A stretch of DNA of 64,000 bases from Dryocola boscaweniae (GTDB taxonomy: Bacteria > Pseudomonadota > Gammaproteobacteria > Enterobacterales > Enterobacteriaceae): assembly GCF_025215095.1 (NCBI RefSeq), contig NZ_JALHAP010000072.1, positions 62,001 to 126,000 of the forward strand, in the 5' to 3' direction. Numbering within the stretch: the first letter of the stretch is position 1; every line of letters starts with the position of its first letter. Below are positions 34,872-42,478 of the stretch, in pieces. A program made the translations under genes and the position numbers. The notes beneath the pieces are model-generated. The model did no database searches, was not told the DNA's origin, and saw only the letters and a list, made by a program, of their open reading frames with translations.

Positions 34872-35310
34872 AGTGTGCTCGCGGCTGGTTGAGCAATGCT
34901 CAGCGGGTAATACATGGCCGCCTGACTTGTCGGAATTTATAGCGCTGGCCTCCCAGTGTGCAGGAGGAACGTTTGGGTTAAGCATGGCGGATGTGACAGC
35001 AGAGTATGCGCGCTGGAAAAGCGAAGGCTGGAGATTCAGTTCTTCAGAGGAGTTCCCCTGGAAACATCCGGTTCTGTATCACATCTGCGTTGAGATGCGC
35101 CGGGAATGCGTTGAGCGAAAGCTGTCGCAGCAGGAAATGGACAAACTGGCCGCTCTCAAGTTGACCAGGTGGGAGAAGAAAGTTGCGGCAGGGTATTCAA
35201 TCCCGCCTATCAGGAGAAAAATCGAGGCCAAAGCGGCAGCCGGCGCCCCGACTCCAGCACAGAAGTTGCACGAAGAGTATTTACGACGAAAGGCTGCAGG
35301 AAAGATTTAA
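34645..35310 (+). CDS. Replication protein P
   Basis: The 221-residue protein belongs to the lambda P-type helicase loaders: WETLAEVYGNRWVTKNGLSPSTLWVRQV, then TWPPDLSEFIAL and FPWKHPVLYHICVEMRREC. It should bring host DnaB to the phage origin. The start is the ATG at 34645 behind AGGTGA; 227 bases overlap the preceding gene in a different frame, and the conserved WETLAEVYGNRW block lies inside that overlap, so the overlap is real. Confidence 0.85.
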   Translation: MGKIIQVPAVQQQTQFALSESGGSGSNLSTAEQSAWKVWETLAEVYGNRWVTKNGLSPSTLWVRQVSGMTANHLSEVCSRLVEQCSAGNTWPPDLSEFIALASQCAGGTFGLSMADVTAEYARWKSEGWRFSSSEEFPWKHPVLYHICVEMRRECVERKLSQQEMDKLAALKLTRWEKKVAAGYSIPPIRRKIEAKAAAGAPTPAQKLHEEYLRRKAAGKI

Positions 35311-35312
35311 CC

Positions 35313-35335
35313 AATCGAGTTTTGACCAATGACCA
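35313..35335 (+). repeat. 23-bp junction element, copy 4
   Basis: Identical to copy 1 on the other strand. It begins two bases after the P stop codon; its ATG (35329) is in frame with the next gene. Confidence 0.85.
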
Positions 35336-35346
35336 AGGACTATTTC

Positions 35347-35649
35347 ATGAAAACTGAGAAGCGTCAGAAGATAACCAAACCAACTGGCCGCCAGATGGTT
35401 GAAGCATACATTCGCAAGCACGAAGGTTGCACGCATACCGAAATCGCCAAAGCGCTGAAACTTAGAACGGTCACCGTCGGTTCAGCCCTGGCTCTGCTTA
35501 AACGTGACCGAATTATCGAGAATCGCGGCATACAGGGACAAATGACCTATCACCTGATCCCCGCAGCGAAAGAAACAAACCAGCCCGTATTCGGATTGAG
35601 CCCCAACATGGCCCTGTTAAATCGCTTACTCGCTGAGGTGCGCGCATGA
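35347..35649 (+). CDS. Small winged-helix phage protein
   Basis: The 100-residue protein contains a winged-helix core (QMVEAYIRKHEGCTHTEIAKALKLRTVTVGSALALLKRDRIIENRG) of the MarR/GntR-like kind. It probably binds DNA. I start at 35347 (AAGGA seven bases before); the ATG of the junction element at 35329 gives six more residues in frame. It follows gene P, in the position of small accessory genes of lambdoid early regions. Its end overlaps the next start. Confidence 0.7.
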   Translation: MKTEKRQKITKPTGRQMVEAYIRKHEGCTHTEIAKALKLRTVTVGSALALLKRDRIIENRGIQGQMTYHLIPAAKETNQPVFGLSPNMALLNRLLAEVRA

Positions 35650-36125
35650 ACAACCAGAGCAATAGCGAAATAATCAAAGCAACCCGCGAATTCCGCGATG
35701 TGATGACCGCTGACACTGCGATTATTGAGATCGCGAAAATGCTTAGCACTTCGGCTGATCGGCTTGACGTGACGACCGCGGCGCTGCGTGAGAAGACCAG
35801 GCAGTGTGACGCGCTGGCGGAGGCCAATCAGCAACTGGCAGCGGAGAATGCAGGGTTGAAGGAAATTATCGAGCAACACGCAAATAGCATTGCTGTATGC
35901 CCAAACTGCTCCCATGAAGAGCCATGCGAAACTGACGATATCGTTTCGTCTTACCGAAACATGGAAACCCCGACCACCGCCGCCGCTATTGCAGAGGTTC
36001 AGGCGCAGGGCGTGGAGATGTTCGCTGCGTTCTGCTCTACAGCAAACAGCGGACATGAAATCCACCCTGACATTGAAGAGATTATGTTGTTCGCCGCCGA
36101 GCTGCGCAAAGGAGCTGCCGTATGA
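35646..36125 (+). CDS. Coiled-coil phage protein with a Cys-x2-Cys pair
   Basis: The 159-residue protein has a long heptad region (about residues 30-80, LSTSADRLDVTTAALREKTRQCDALAEANQQLAAENAGLKEIIEQ), then VCPNCSHEEPC, a possible zinc site. Proteins of this style are common in lambdoid early operons (Ea22-like). It overlaps both neighbours by four bases. Function unknown. Confidence 0.7.
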   Translation: MNNQSNSEIIKATREFRDVMTADTAIIEIAKMLSTSADRLDVTTAALREKTRQCDALAEANQQLAAENAGLKEIIEQHANSIAVCPNCSHEEPCETDDIVSSYRNMETPTTAAAIAEVQAQGVEMFAAFCSTANSGHEIHPDIEEIMLFAAELRKGAAV

Positions 36126-36616
36126 GCAATAACATCGAGCTTATGCAGCACGCGCTTGGCATCAATGAGCGCAACCGCGAACCGTACCGCAACTATTTCC
36201 TCGCTGGCGATGGGCATACGGATGATTCGAAGTGGCAGGAACTGGTTTCACATGGTTTCGCTACCTCACGGCCTGCACCTGATTTTGTTGGTGGCGGAGT
36301 TCTTTATCACGTTACAGATAAAGGCGAAGCATTGGCGATTTCAGCCCTGCCAGATCCGAAGAAGCGGACGCGATATGGCGAATATCTGCATGCTGATTAC
36401 GGTCACTCGTTTGCTGAATGGCTTGGCATAAATCTCCCCGAATTTGAGTATCGGGAAACCGGCTTTCTGACCGGCAAATATGAATACCGCATGCTGCGAC
36501 GCTGCTGGGATTACAGCACTGATATAGCCGGCGACTGGTGCGAGACAAAGAAAGTGGCAAAGGCAAGCTACAAAGAAGCTTTGAGAAAGCGTCGGGAGGA
36601 TATGCAGCATGACTAA
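36122..36616 (+). CDS. Uncharacterised early phage protein
   Basis: The 164-residue soluble protein is not assigned a function. The N-terminal half (MQHALGINERNREPYRNYFLAGDGHTDDSKWQELVSHGFATSR...GGVLYHVTDKGEAL) looks like a winged-helix-type domain found in several lambdoid early genes. It overlaps the previous gene (ATGA) and the next by eight bases, so it is translated in a coupled chain. Confidence 0.7.
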   Translation: MSNNIELMQHALGINERNREPYRNYFLAGDGHTDDSKWQELVSHGFATSRPAPDFVGGGVLYHVTDKGEALAISALPDPKKRTRYGEYLHADYGHSFAEWLGINLPEFEYRETGFLTGKYEYRMLRRCWDYSTDIAGDWCETKKVAKASYKEALRKRREDMQHD

Positions 36617-36959
36617 CACAGCAGAGGTGAAGCCGTTAAGTGAAGAAAATGCGTTGCGCGAGCAGGTTCGCCAGCAGCACGCAGAGTGGTCGCAGGCTAC
36701 TTTTGGCAATGTCGGGCCGGTTGGCCCGTTGAAGCATCTCAGTAAAGAGGCGCTGGAAGCCGCGGCGGAACCAGGCGACTTGTCTGAATGGGCCGATATG
36801 CAATTCCTGCTTTGGGACGCCCAGCGCCGCGCTGGCATCACAGACGAGCAAATTACCCTGGCGATGATTGAAAAGCTCGCTGTGAACAAGTCTCGCCAGT
36901 GGCCTGAGCCAAAAGACGGCGAACCACGTCTGCACATCAAAGGAGCAAGCCATGAATAA
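36609..36959 (+). CDS. DUF550 (dATP/dGTP pyrophosphohydrolase-type) protein
   Basis: The 116-residue protein has the DUF550 signature: QATFGNVGPVGPLKHLSKEALEAAAEPGDLSEWADMQFLLWDAQRRAG with E-x-x-D-type acidic pairs, and NKSRQWPEPKDGEPRLHI at the end. The family is related to all-alpha NTP pyrophosphohydrolases (MazG-like) and is annotated as dATP/dGTP diphosphohydrolase. A role in nucleotide pool control during infection is inferred. Confidence 0.85.
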   Translation: MTNTAEVKPLSEENALREQVRQQHAEWSQATFGNVGPVGPLKHLSKEALEAAAEPGDLSEWADMQFLLWDAQRRAGITDEQITLAMIEKLAVNKSRQWPEPKDGEPRLHIKGASHE

Positions 36960-37320
36960 GGGAACAGAAGCGCTGATTGCCAGAATCAAAAGGCAGACCG
37001 AAAGCTTTGACACTGTGGTGCTGAAAGAGGATGAAGCTAACGCGCTGATAGCGGTGCTGGAGCAGGCGCAGATGCGTATCGCCAACCCCGATAAATGGAC
37101 GCGCGACCTGGAAGAAACCCTAATTGCGGCTACTGACCGTAACACTGAGATGGAGGCCCGCTTAGCAGAACTGGAGATATCATGCGACAGAAACTACATA
37201 GACGGCATGAACGCTGGATGGGGATACTGTGAAACAGGTAATAAAGAGCGCTTCGATGACAGTATATCACTGCGTTCTTACCTGATACGCGCTGCTGGCG
37301 CCCGGGTGGAGGGCGAGTGA
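36952..37320 (+). CDS. Ead/Ea22-like phage protein
   Basis: The 122-residue protein has a coiled-coil middle (IAVLEQAQMRIANPDKWTRDLEETLIAATDRNTEMEARLAELE) and a C-terminal NYIDGMNAGWGYCETGNKERFDDSI motif seen in Ead/Ea22-like early proteins. Function unknown. It overlaps both neighbours (ATGA-type junction at its end) and belongs to the coupled early chain. Confidence 0.7.
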   Translation: MNKGTEALIARIKRQTESFDTVVLKEDEANALIAVLEQAQMRIANPDKWTRDLEETLIAATDRNTEMEARLAELEISCDRNYIDGMNAGWGYCETGNKERFDDSISLRSYLIRAAGARVEGE

Positions 37321-37385
37321 TGTTATCAATCATCTACGCAGTTGTGATTATCTTCTTGCTAGTGCTGTGCTGGAAAAAAGGATGA
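37320..37385 (+). CDS. 21-residue single-pass membrane peptide
   Basis: The frame MLSIIYAVVIIFLLVLCWKK ends after one more residue. Residues 2-17 form one membrane helix with a basic tail. The start overlaps the previous stop (TGATG) and the stop overlaps the next start (ATGA), which fits coupled translation. The hydrophobic character and perfect junctions support it despite its size. Confidence 0.6.
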   Translation: MLSIIYAVVIIFLLVLCWKKG

Positions 37386-37648
37386 ATGATATGGATGCAA
37401 TGCTGCAGTACGCCACTCGTCGCATCGTCGAGCTTGAGGCTCTCCTGCTGGTGGACGTGCAGGTAACAGTATGGCCCGCCGAAGTAAGCATGGTTTATTC
37501 GCAAATCGAAAGCGCCGGGAATCTGCCGGCGCACCACCAGCGCCGCCTGAAGCACCACATCAACAGAATGTGGCTTGAAGAAATGCCGGTACCGTCAATT
37601 GTCACTGCTGCCCGTTTGCTGGCCGCCGCAATGGAGAACTACGCGTGA
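37382..37648 (+). CDS. Uncharacterised 88-residue early phage protein
   Basis: The soluble helical protein (MNDMDAMLQYATRRIVELEAL...) starts at the ATGA junction with the 21-residue peptide gene; 37391 is an alternative start. The C-terminal half (HHQRRLKHHINRMWLEEMPVPSIVTAARLLAAAMENYA) is basic. It overlaps the methyltransferase start by four bases and may be translationally coupled to it. No family recognised. Confidence 0.65.
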   Translation: MNDMDAMLQYATRRIVELEALLLVDVQVTVWPAEVSMVYSQIESAGNLPAHHQRRLKHHINRMWLEEMPVPSIVTAARLLAAAMENYA

Positions 37649-39624
37649 GAGAAATTATTGTTGATAACTTTGCCGGCGGCGGCGGGGCCAGTACAGGAAT
37701 AGAGATGGCTACAGGACGGAGCGTGGATATAGCGATTAACCACGATGTGAATGCCGTTGCTATGCACACAACGAATCACCCGGACACGCTGCATTATTGC
37801 GAATCGGTCTTTGATGTTAATCCCCTGGCAGCGACCGCTGGCCGCCCGGTAGGTCTTGCCTGGTTCAGTCCGGACTGTCGGCACTTTTCAAAAGCCAAAG
37901 GCGCAAAACCTGTTGAGAAGGAAATCCGCGGTCTGGCGTGGATCGTCATTCGCTGGGCGCTCGCAGTGCGGCCGCGCGTGATGATGCTTGAGAACGTGGA
38001 AGAGTTCAAAACGTGGGGGCCATTGCTGGCTGCTGAAATGCGTCCGGACCCGGCGCGCGTCGGCGAAACATTCCAGGCATTTGTCGGCATGCTGACTGCC
38101 GGCATTCCGGCAGATCACCCGGCGCTGGCGGAATGTTGTGAGTTTCTGGCTATGTCACCGGAAAGCGTGCAGGCGCAGCGGCTGGTTTCCGGGCTGGGTT
38201 ATGATGTCGATTGCCGTGAGCTGCGGGCATGTGACTACGGCGCGCCGACTATCCGCAAAAGATTTTTCATGGTCATGCGCTGCGACGGGCAGCCGATTAC
38301 CTGGCCGGAAAAAACGCATGGAGACCCGAAGTCAGCAGATGTTATTTCCGGCGTGCTGGCACCGTGGCGAACGGCAGCGGAATGCATCGACTGGTCGCTG
38401 GATTGCCCATCCATCTTCGACCGCAAACGCCCGCTGGCGGAAAACACGCTGAAACGCATTGCGCGTGGAATACAGCGTTTCGTTATCGACAGCGCATCAC
38501 CGTTTATCGTGAAGTGCAATCACACCAGCACCCGCAGCGAATATGATTGTTTCAGGGGGCAGGAACTGGCGACGCCGCTGCAGACGATTACCAAAACACA
38601 CGGCTTCGCAATCGCGGTACCGCATCTTACAAAGTTCCGTACTGGCGCGACCGGGCAGGAAGTAACGGAGCCAGTACCGACAGTAACCGCTGGTACGTCA
38701 GTGCGGCCCGGCGGCAATGGTCACGCGCTGGGGATGGTAAATGCTTCGCTGGTGCCATTTATCGCTGGCGCTGGTGGACCGAAATATTCGGCAAAGCCGC
38801 GTAGTGTGGAGCAGCCGATGCATACACTCGTCAATACTAATCATTCCTGCGTCATAGCGCCGGTTATCGCCCGGCAGTTCGGTAACAGCATCGGGCATCG
38901 CGCTGATGAACCGAGCGCGACGGTCACGGCTGGCGGTGGCGGTAAATCGCAGTTAGTGACGCCTACATTGATCCAGATGGGTTACGGCGAACGCCCGGGG
39001 CAAGAGCCGCGCGTGCCTGGACTGCATAAGCCGCTGGGTACCGTGGTCGCTGGCGGTGGTAAGTTCGGGCTGGTGGCCGCGAATCTGGTTAAGCACTTCG
39101 GCGGGAACTATAGCGGGCCGGGCGCCGCGATGGATGCTCCGACGCACACGGTCACCACCACGGATCACCATGGTCTGCTGACATCACATTTGGTGATGTT
39201 GCGCGGTACCTGTAAAGACGGGCGTGTAGTTGATGCCCCGTCGCCGGGCCTAACTGCTGGTGGCCTGCACGTTGGAAATATCGAAACTCATCTGGCGGTT
39301 GAAGCCTACGACGAACAGCGCGCCGAGCAGGCGCTGGCGTTCCTGCGGGAATACTGCGGGGAGGATAGTACCGGGCTGGTGGATATTGACGGCGTGACGT
39401 ATCGAATCGTTGATATCGGAATGCGCATGCTGCAGCCGCATGAACTCTATCGCGCACAGGGATTCCCGGAGTGGTACATCATCAACATGGACTATCGCGG
39501 CGTGAAGTATGCGAAGGATAAGCAAGTCGCCCGCTGCGGCAATGCGGTGCCGCCACCGTTCGCCGAAGCGCTGGTGCGGGCCAATCTGCCAGAGCTATGC
39601 CGGTGCGATATGTTCGCAGCATAA
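37645..39624 (+). CDS. C5 DNA cytosine methyltransferase with internal repeats
   Basis: The 659-residue enzyme should methylate cytosine at C5. Motif I is NFAGGGGAST (8-17), motif IV SPDC with nucleophile Cys78, motif VI ENVEEF (116-121), motif VIII IRKRFF (203-208); the C-terminal motifs IX/X are RMLQPHELYRAQGFP (594-608) and ARCGNAVPPPFAEAL (629-643). The region where the target-recognition domain belongs (about 305-550) consists of seven imperfect repeats, each with a P-x2-T-x-T-like turn and a following hydrophobic stretch. Motif IV has PDC where most enzymes have PC. No restriction enzyme is adjacent, so it likely protects phage DNA. Confidence 0.9.
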   Translation: MREIIVDNFAGGGGASTGIEMATGRSVDIAINHDVNAVAMHTTNHPDTLHYCESVFDVNPLAATAGRPVGLAWFSPDCRHFSKAKGAKPVEKEIRGLAWIVIRWALAVRPRVMMLENVEEFKTWGPLLAAEMRPDPARVGETFQAFVGMLTAGIPADHPALAECCEFLAMSPESVQAQRLVSGLGYDVDCRELRACDYGAPTIRKRFFMVMRCDGQPITWPEKTHGDPKSADVISGVLAPWRTAAECIDWSLDCPSIFDRKRPLAENTLKRIARGIQRFVIDSASPFIVKCNHTSTRSEYDCFRGQELATPLQTITKTHGFAIAVPHLTKFRTGATGQEVTEPVPTVTAGTSVRPGGNGHALGMVNASLVPFIAGAGGPKYSAKPRSVEQPMHTLVNTNHSCVIAPVIARQFGNSIGHRADEPSATVTAGGGGKSQLVTPTLIQMGYGERPGQEPRVPGLHKPLGTVVAGGGKFGLVAANLVKHFGGNYSGPGAAMDAPTHTVTTTDHHGLLTSHLVMLRGTCKDGRVVDAPSPGLTAGGLHVGNIETHLAVEAYDEQRAEQALAFLREYCGEDSTGLVDIDGVTYRIVDIGMRMLQPHELYRAQGFPEWYIINMDYRGVKYAKDKQVARCGNAVPPPFAEALVRANLPELCRCDMFAA

Positions 39625-39857
39625 TCCCAGCCCCTTTAGGGCTTTTAAGTGCTTTGCGGGAGTGCATATCACTTTTGAAACGTTCACTTAATTAAACTAA
39701 ATCAACAATCTTCTTCTGTTTTATTCTTGTTCATTCGAAAAAATGCTGGTAGCAGGACTGAATAACTGGGGTACATCACATGGAGATTGTGACACTCGCG
39801 AGCAGGTACAGGCTATATTCAAAGCCATACTCGCCACAGCCCAACAACAGGAAAATT

Positions 39858-40100
39858 ATGAGCACACTAACAAAAGAATGGCTACTGCAGACAATCGCAG
39901 ATCTGGAAAAAGAGTGCAATGCGATACCCGGCGTTCAGAATCATGATGCGAATAATGCTCTGGAGGCAATGAAGCTGGCTCTGAGTGTGTTAGAAGCGCG
40001 GGGTGAGTTACCTCTTCCGGATTCGCCGCAGCAAGGAGAAGTGGACTTCGCTACAAAAGTGAAAGCGGCGCTGAGTGGAATGGGTGATCGTCAGAAGTAG
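39858..40100 (+). CDS. Small 80-residue early phage protein
   Basis: The protein (MSTLTKEWLLQTIADLEKECNAIPG...) has a helical N-terminus shared with several lambdoid early proteins of the Ea22 type. AGGA lies five bases before the chosen ATG at 39858; upstream open frames have no site. A terminator follows about 60 bases downstream. Confidence 0.7.
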   Translation: MSTLTKEWLLQTIADLEKECNAIPGVQNHDANNALEAMKLALSVLEARGELPLPDSPQQGEVDFATKVKAALSGMGDRQK

Positions 40101-40159
40101 GCTTCCGAATGCAGACATTGAAGTTAATAACCTGCTGAAAATATTAAAAAACAAAACCA

Positions 40160-40182
40160 AAGGCCCTTCGGGGTCTTTTTAA
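40160..40182 (+). terminator. Terminator before dinI-like gene
   Basis: The stem aaggccc/gggtctt (one G-T pair) with a ttcg loop and five Ts ends the early operon and separates it from the SOS-regulated gene. Confidence 0.8.
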
Positions 40183-40211
40183 TTGCATTCGTAAAAGATA
40201 GCGTTAATAAT

Positions 40212-40231
40212 AACTGTATATTCATACAGTG
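40212..40231 (+). promoter_or_regulatory. LexA (SOS) box of the prophage dinI gene
   Basis: aactgtatattcatacagtg keeps CTG-N10-CAG with a TA-rich centre, as required for LexA. It lies 20 bases before the start codon of the DinI-like gene, in the promoter position. Confidence 0.9.
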
Positions 40232-40250
40232 ATGCGATTCAGGAGGAACC

Positions 40251-40490
40251 ATGAAAGTTGAAGTCACGATCGACAGAACCAAAAAATTACCCGCTGGCGC
40301 TATCCCCGCACTGCAGGAAGAACTGCAAAAAAGACTGGCGCGACGCTACGAAGATTGCCACATCATAGTCCGTCAGGCGGGTTCTGATGGATTGTCCGTT
40401 ACTGGCGTTGAAAAAGACGATAAAAAACTGGTCGAGGAAATTCTTAAGGAAACCTGGGAGAGTGCGGACGACTGGTTTGAGGTTCATTAA
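40251..40490 (+). CDS. dinI: DinI-family SOS regulator
   Basis: The 79-residue protein matches DinI: MKVEVTIDRTKKLPAGAIPAL, SVTGVEKDDKKLVEEILKETWESADDWF. DinI-type proteins bind RecA filaments and tune LexA cleavage. The gene stands behind its own LexA box and a GGAGGA site, separate from the early operon by a terminator. Prophage copies probably adjust the host SOS response and, through it, induction. Confidence 0.92.
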   Translation: MKVEVTIDRTKKLPAGAIPALQEELQKRLARRYEDCHIIVRQAGSDGLSVTGVEKDDKKLVEEILKETWESADDWFEVH

Positions 40491-40544
40491 AAAAATAAGC
40501 AGGTCAGTTTCATCCAGGATTAGTCAGGCTTGAAGGGGGTTAGT

Positions 40545-40790
40545 TTGATAGTACAAGAAGAATTACCAGAGACAGGCTACGCGGTTATACGCTGCCACGA
40601 TTATGCTGTGGTGGCGAAGTTCGGGAGTTTCCCGGACGGATGCCGCGCCCTGATGTATCGTCGTGGTGACGAGATATCCTTTGTCCCCCTTCATCCGGAA
40701 GACATTGTTGGAACGCCCACACTGTTTACTCAGATGCTTGAAAAAGCGGGCTACAGAATTACACACCGCTTTGATACACTTCATTCGTAG
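40545..40790 (+). CDS. Uncharacterised 81-residue phage protein
   Basis: The protein (IVQEELPETGYAVIRCHDYAVVAKFGSFPDGCRALMYRRGDEISF...) has a beta-rich N-terminus. I chose the TTG at 40545 behind a GGGGG site; a TTG at 40530 would add five residues. It lies between dinI and rusA in the region of small nin-like genes. Function unknown. Confidence 0.6.
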   Translation: MIVQEELPETGYAVIRCHDYAVVAKFGSFPDGCRALMYRRGDEISFVPLHPEDIVGTPTLFTQMLEKAGYRITHRFDTLHS

Positions 40791-40829
40791 GCCTGAACAA
40801 CCTGCACCTGCTGCGCCACGGAGACTACC

Positions 40830-40922
40830 ATGGCGCAAAAATCTTTCCAGAATACCTCCTCTCTGACGCTTTCCGGCGCCAGTGAATTTTTGCATGCCGC
40901 ATCCGGACGAGGTGCGTCATGA
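40830..40922 (+). CDS. 30-residue phage peptide
   Basis: The frame MAQKSFQNTSSLTLSGASEF... has a GGAG site seven bases upstream, and its stop overlaps the next start codon (ATGA at 40919-40922). Both facts support translation. It has no membrane segment. Function unknown. Confidence 0.55.
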   Translation: MAQKSFQNTSSLTLSGASEFLHAASGRGAS

Positions 40923-41119
40923 AACAAGGCTGGTTCCAACACTCATACCTTTCTGAAGAGCAGGCTAACGAGCTGGTGGAGCGCTACGGCGCAAAAAACA
41001 TCAAGACTGAGAAAAGCCTTTCTGCCGATTATAAAACCTGGACTGTCAGCGCGTTGCTGCCGGAATCTGCTAACCCGCCACGGGTAGACAGAACATACCA
41101 GAATCGATACTGGGGGTGA
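40919..41119 (+). CDS. Small 66-residue phage protein
   Basis: The protein (MKQGWFQHSYLSEEQANELVERYGAKNIKTEKSL...) belongs to a common group of short lambdoid proteins encoded before rusA. No function is known. Start and stop overlap both neighbours, the latter as GTGA. Confidence 0.75.
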   Translation: MKQGWFQHSYLSEEQANELVERYGAKNIKTEKSLSADYKTWTVSALLPESANPPRVDRTYQNRYWG

Positions 41120-41493
41120 GCGTGAAAATCTACGACATCACACCGATTGGCAAGCCCCGAATGACGCAGCGCGACCGCTGGCACAAACGCCCGGCCACAA
41201 CCGCGTACTGGGCATACAAAGACCAGGTTCGGTTGCTTGGCGTCACACTTCCCGAATCCGGATATCACATCACATTCGTTATTCCGATGCCAAAAAGCTG
41301 GAGTAAGAAGAAGCGCCAGCAGTTCGACGGCCAGCCGCACCAGGCAAAGCCGGACAAAGATAATCTTGAAAAAGCGCTGCTGGACGCCGTGTTCGATGAG
41401 GACAGCCACGTCTGGGATGGCCGTGTAACAAAGGTCTGGGGTGAAATCGGGCAAATCATTATTCGGGAGTGCGCTAAATGCGAGCTTTACTAA
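41116..41493 (+). CDS. rusA: RusA-family Holliday junction resolvase
   Basis: The 125-residue endonuclease resolves Holliday junctions. Family residues are present: IGKPRMTQRDRW at the N-terminus and KPDKDNLEKALLDAVFDEDSHVWDGRVTKVW, with the catalytic aspartates in the P-D-x-D-N and D-E-D stretches. The GTG at 41116 overlaps the previous stop; GTG at 41122 is an alternative. It takes the place of nin-region resolvases of lambdoid phages. Confidence 0.93.
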   Translation: MSVKIYDITPIGKPRMTQRDRWHKRPATTAYWAYKDQVRLLGVTLPESGYHITFVIPMPKSWSKKKRQQFDGQPHQAKPDKDNLEKALLDAVFDEDSHVWDGRVTKVWGEIGQIIIRECAKCELY

Positions 41494-42467
41494 GACCGGT
41501 TGTTGTCCGTGAGCTGGGCATTGTTATGTTTCGCCCGGGCGCCGAACTACTGCCGCTGTTCTATGACCGCGTTCTTATCGACCGTGCGCCGGAGTACATG
41601 ACAGAGTTGCCATCCGGCGAGCTGCCGGCGGCGCGGCAAACCCTGGCGGACGATGATGCATTACTCGGATTTTTCGACAATGAAAAGGTCATCAGCGCCG
41701 CTGGTGGCATTAACACGCTTGAATCCTGGCTGATGCGCCAGCCCTGCGGCTGCCAGTGGTCGCACTCCGATTATCACCATCACGAACTGAAAACGGCCCG
41801 GCTTCATAACGGCGCTTTAAAGCTGTGCTGGCACTGCGACACCAGGCTGGATGGTCACTATACCGAGCAACTGGTGAATATGGTCCGGGCGAACGTGTCA
41901 GCGTGGATTATCGATACGGCTCGAATCTCGTTTGGTTTTGATGAAAGCCACGTGCTGACACTGCCGGAACTTTGCTGGTGGGCAACGAAGCTTGAAGTGG
42001 TTGACGCTCTGCCGGAGGGCATGGCCAGGCGTGCGCTGCGTATGCCACAGGTGGTGGTGCGCTCAGTGACCCGCGAATCGGACGCTACACCGGAGTTGCC
42101 TGCCACCAGCATCGTGCAGGAAAAAGCTAAGCGCGTGCTGGCGCTAAAGGTTGACCCGGAAACCCCTGAATCCTTCATGCTGCGCCCGAAACGCCGCCGC
42201 TGGACAAGCGAGAAATACACACGCTGGGTAAAGCAGCAGACGTGCGCATGCTGCGGCCAACCGGCAGACGACCCGCATCATATAACCGGACTCGGCATGG
42301 GCGGTATGGCGACAAAAGCGCATGACTTATTCGTGATCCCTTTGTGCAGAAAGCATCACGATGAGTTACACGCAGACACTGTGGCATTTGAAAATAAATA
42401 CGGCACGCAGCCAGAGCTGGTGCTGAAGACATTAGACCGTTCGCTCGCTATCGGCGTGCTGGCATAA
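41478..42467 (+). CDS. DUF968 protein with HNH-like C-terminus
   Basis: The 329-residue protein is a DUF968 member, a family of lambdoid recombination-associated proteins. The C-terminal 85 residues have a zinc/HNH-like arrangement: QTCACCGQPADDPHHITGLGMGGMATKAHDLFVIPLCRKHHDELHAD, with C-x2-C, H-H and C-x2-H-H pairs. A nuclease role is likely by motif. An upstream CGCQWSHSDYHHHE...LCWHCD could form a second metal site. It overlaps rusA by 16 bases. Confidence 0.88.
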   Translation: MRALLRPVVVRELGIVMFRPGAELLPLFYDRVLIDRAPEYMTELPSGELPAARQTLADDDALLGFFDNEKVISAAGGINTLESWLMRQPCGCQWSHSDYHHHELKTARLHNGALKLCWHCDTRLDGHYTEQLVNMVRANVSAWIIDTARISFGFDESHVLTLPELCWWATKLEVVDALPEGMARRALRMPQVVVRSVTRESDATPELPATSIVQEKAKRVLALKVDPETPESFMLRPKRRRWTSEKYTRWVKQQTCACCGQPADDPHHITGLGMGGMATKAHDLFVIPLCRKHHDELHADTVAFENKYGTQPELVLKTLDRSLAIGVLA

Positions 42468-42478
42468 GGAAAAAAGTC

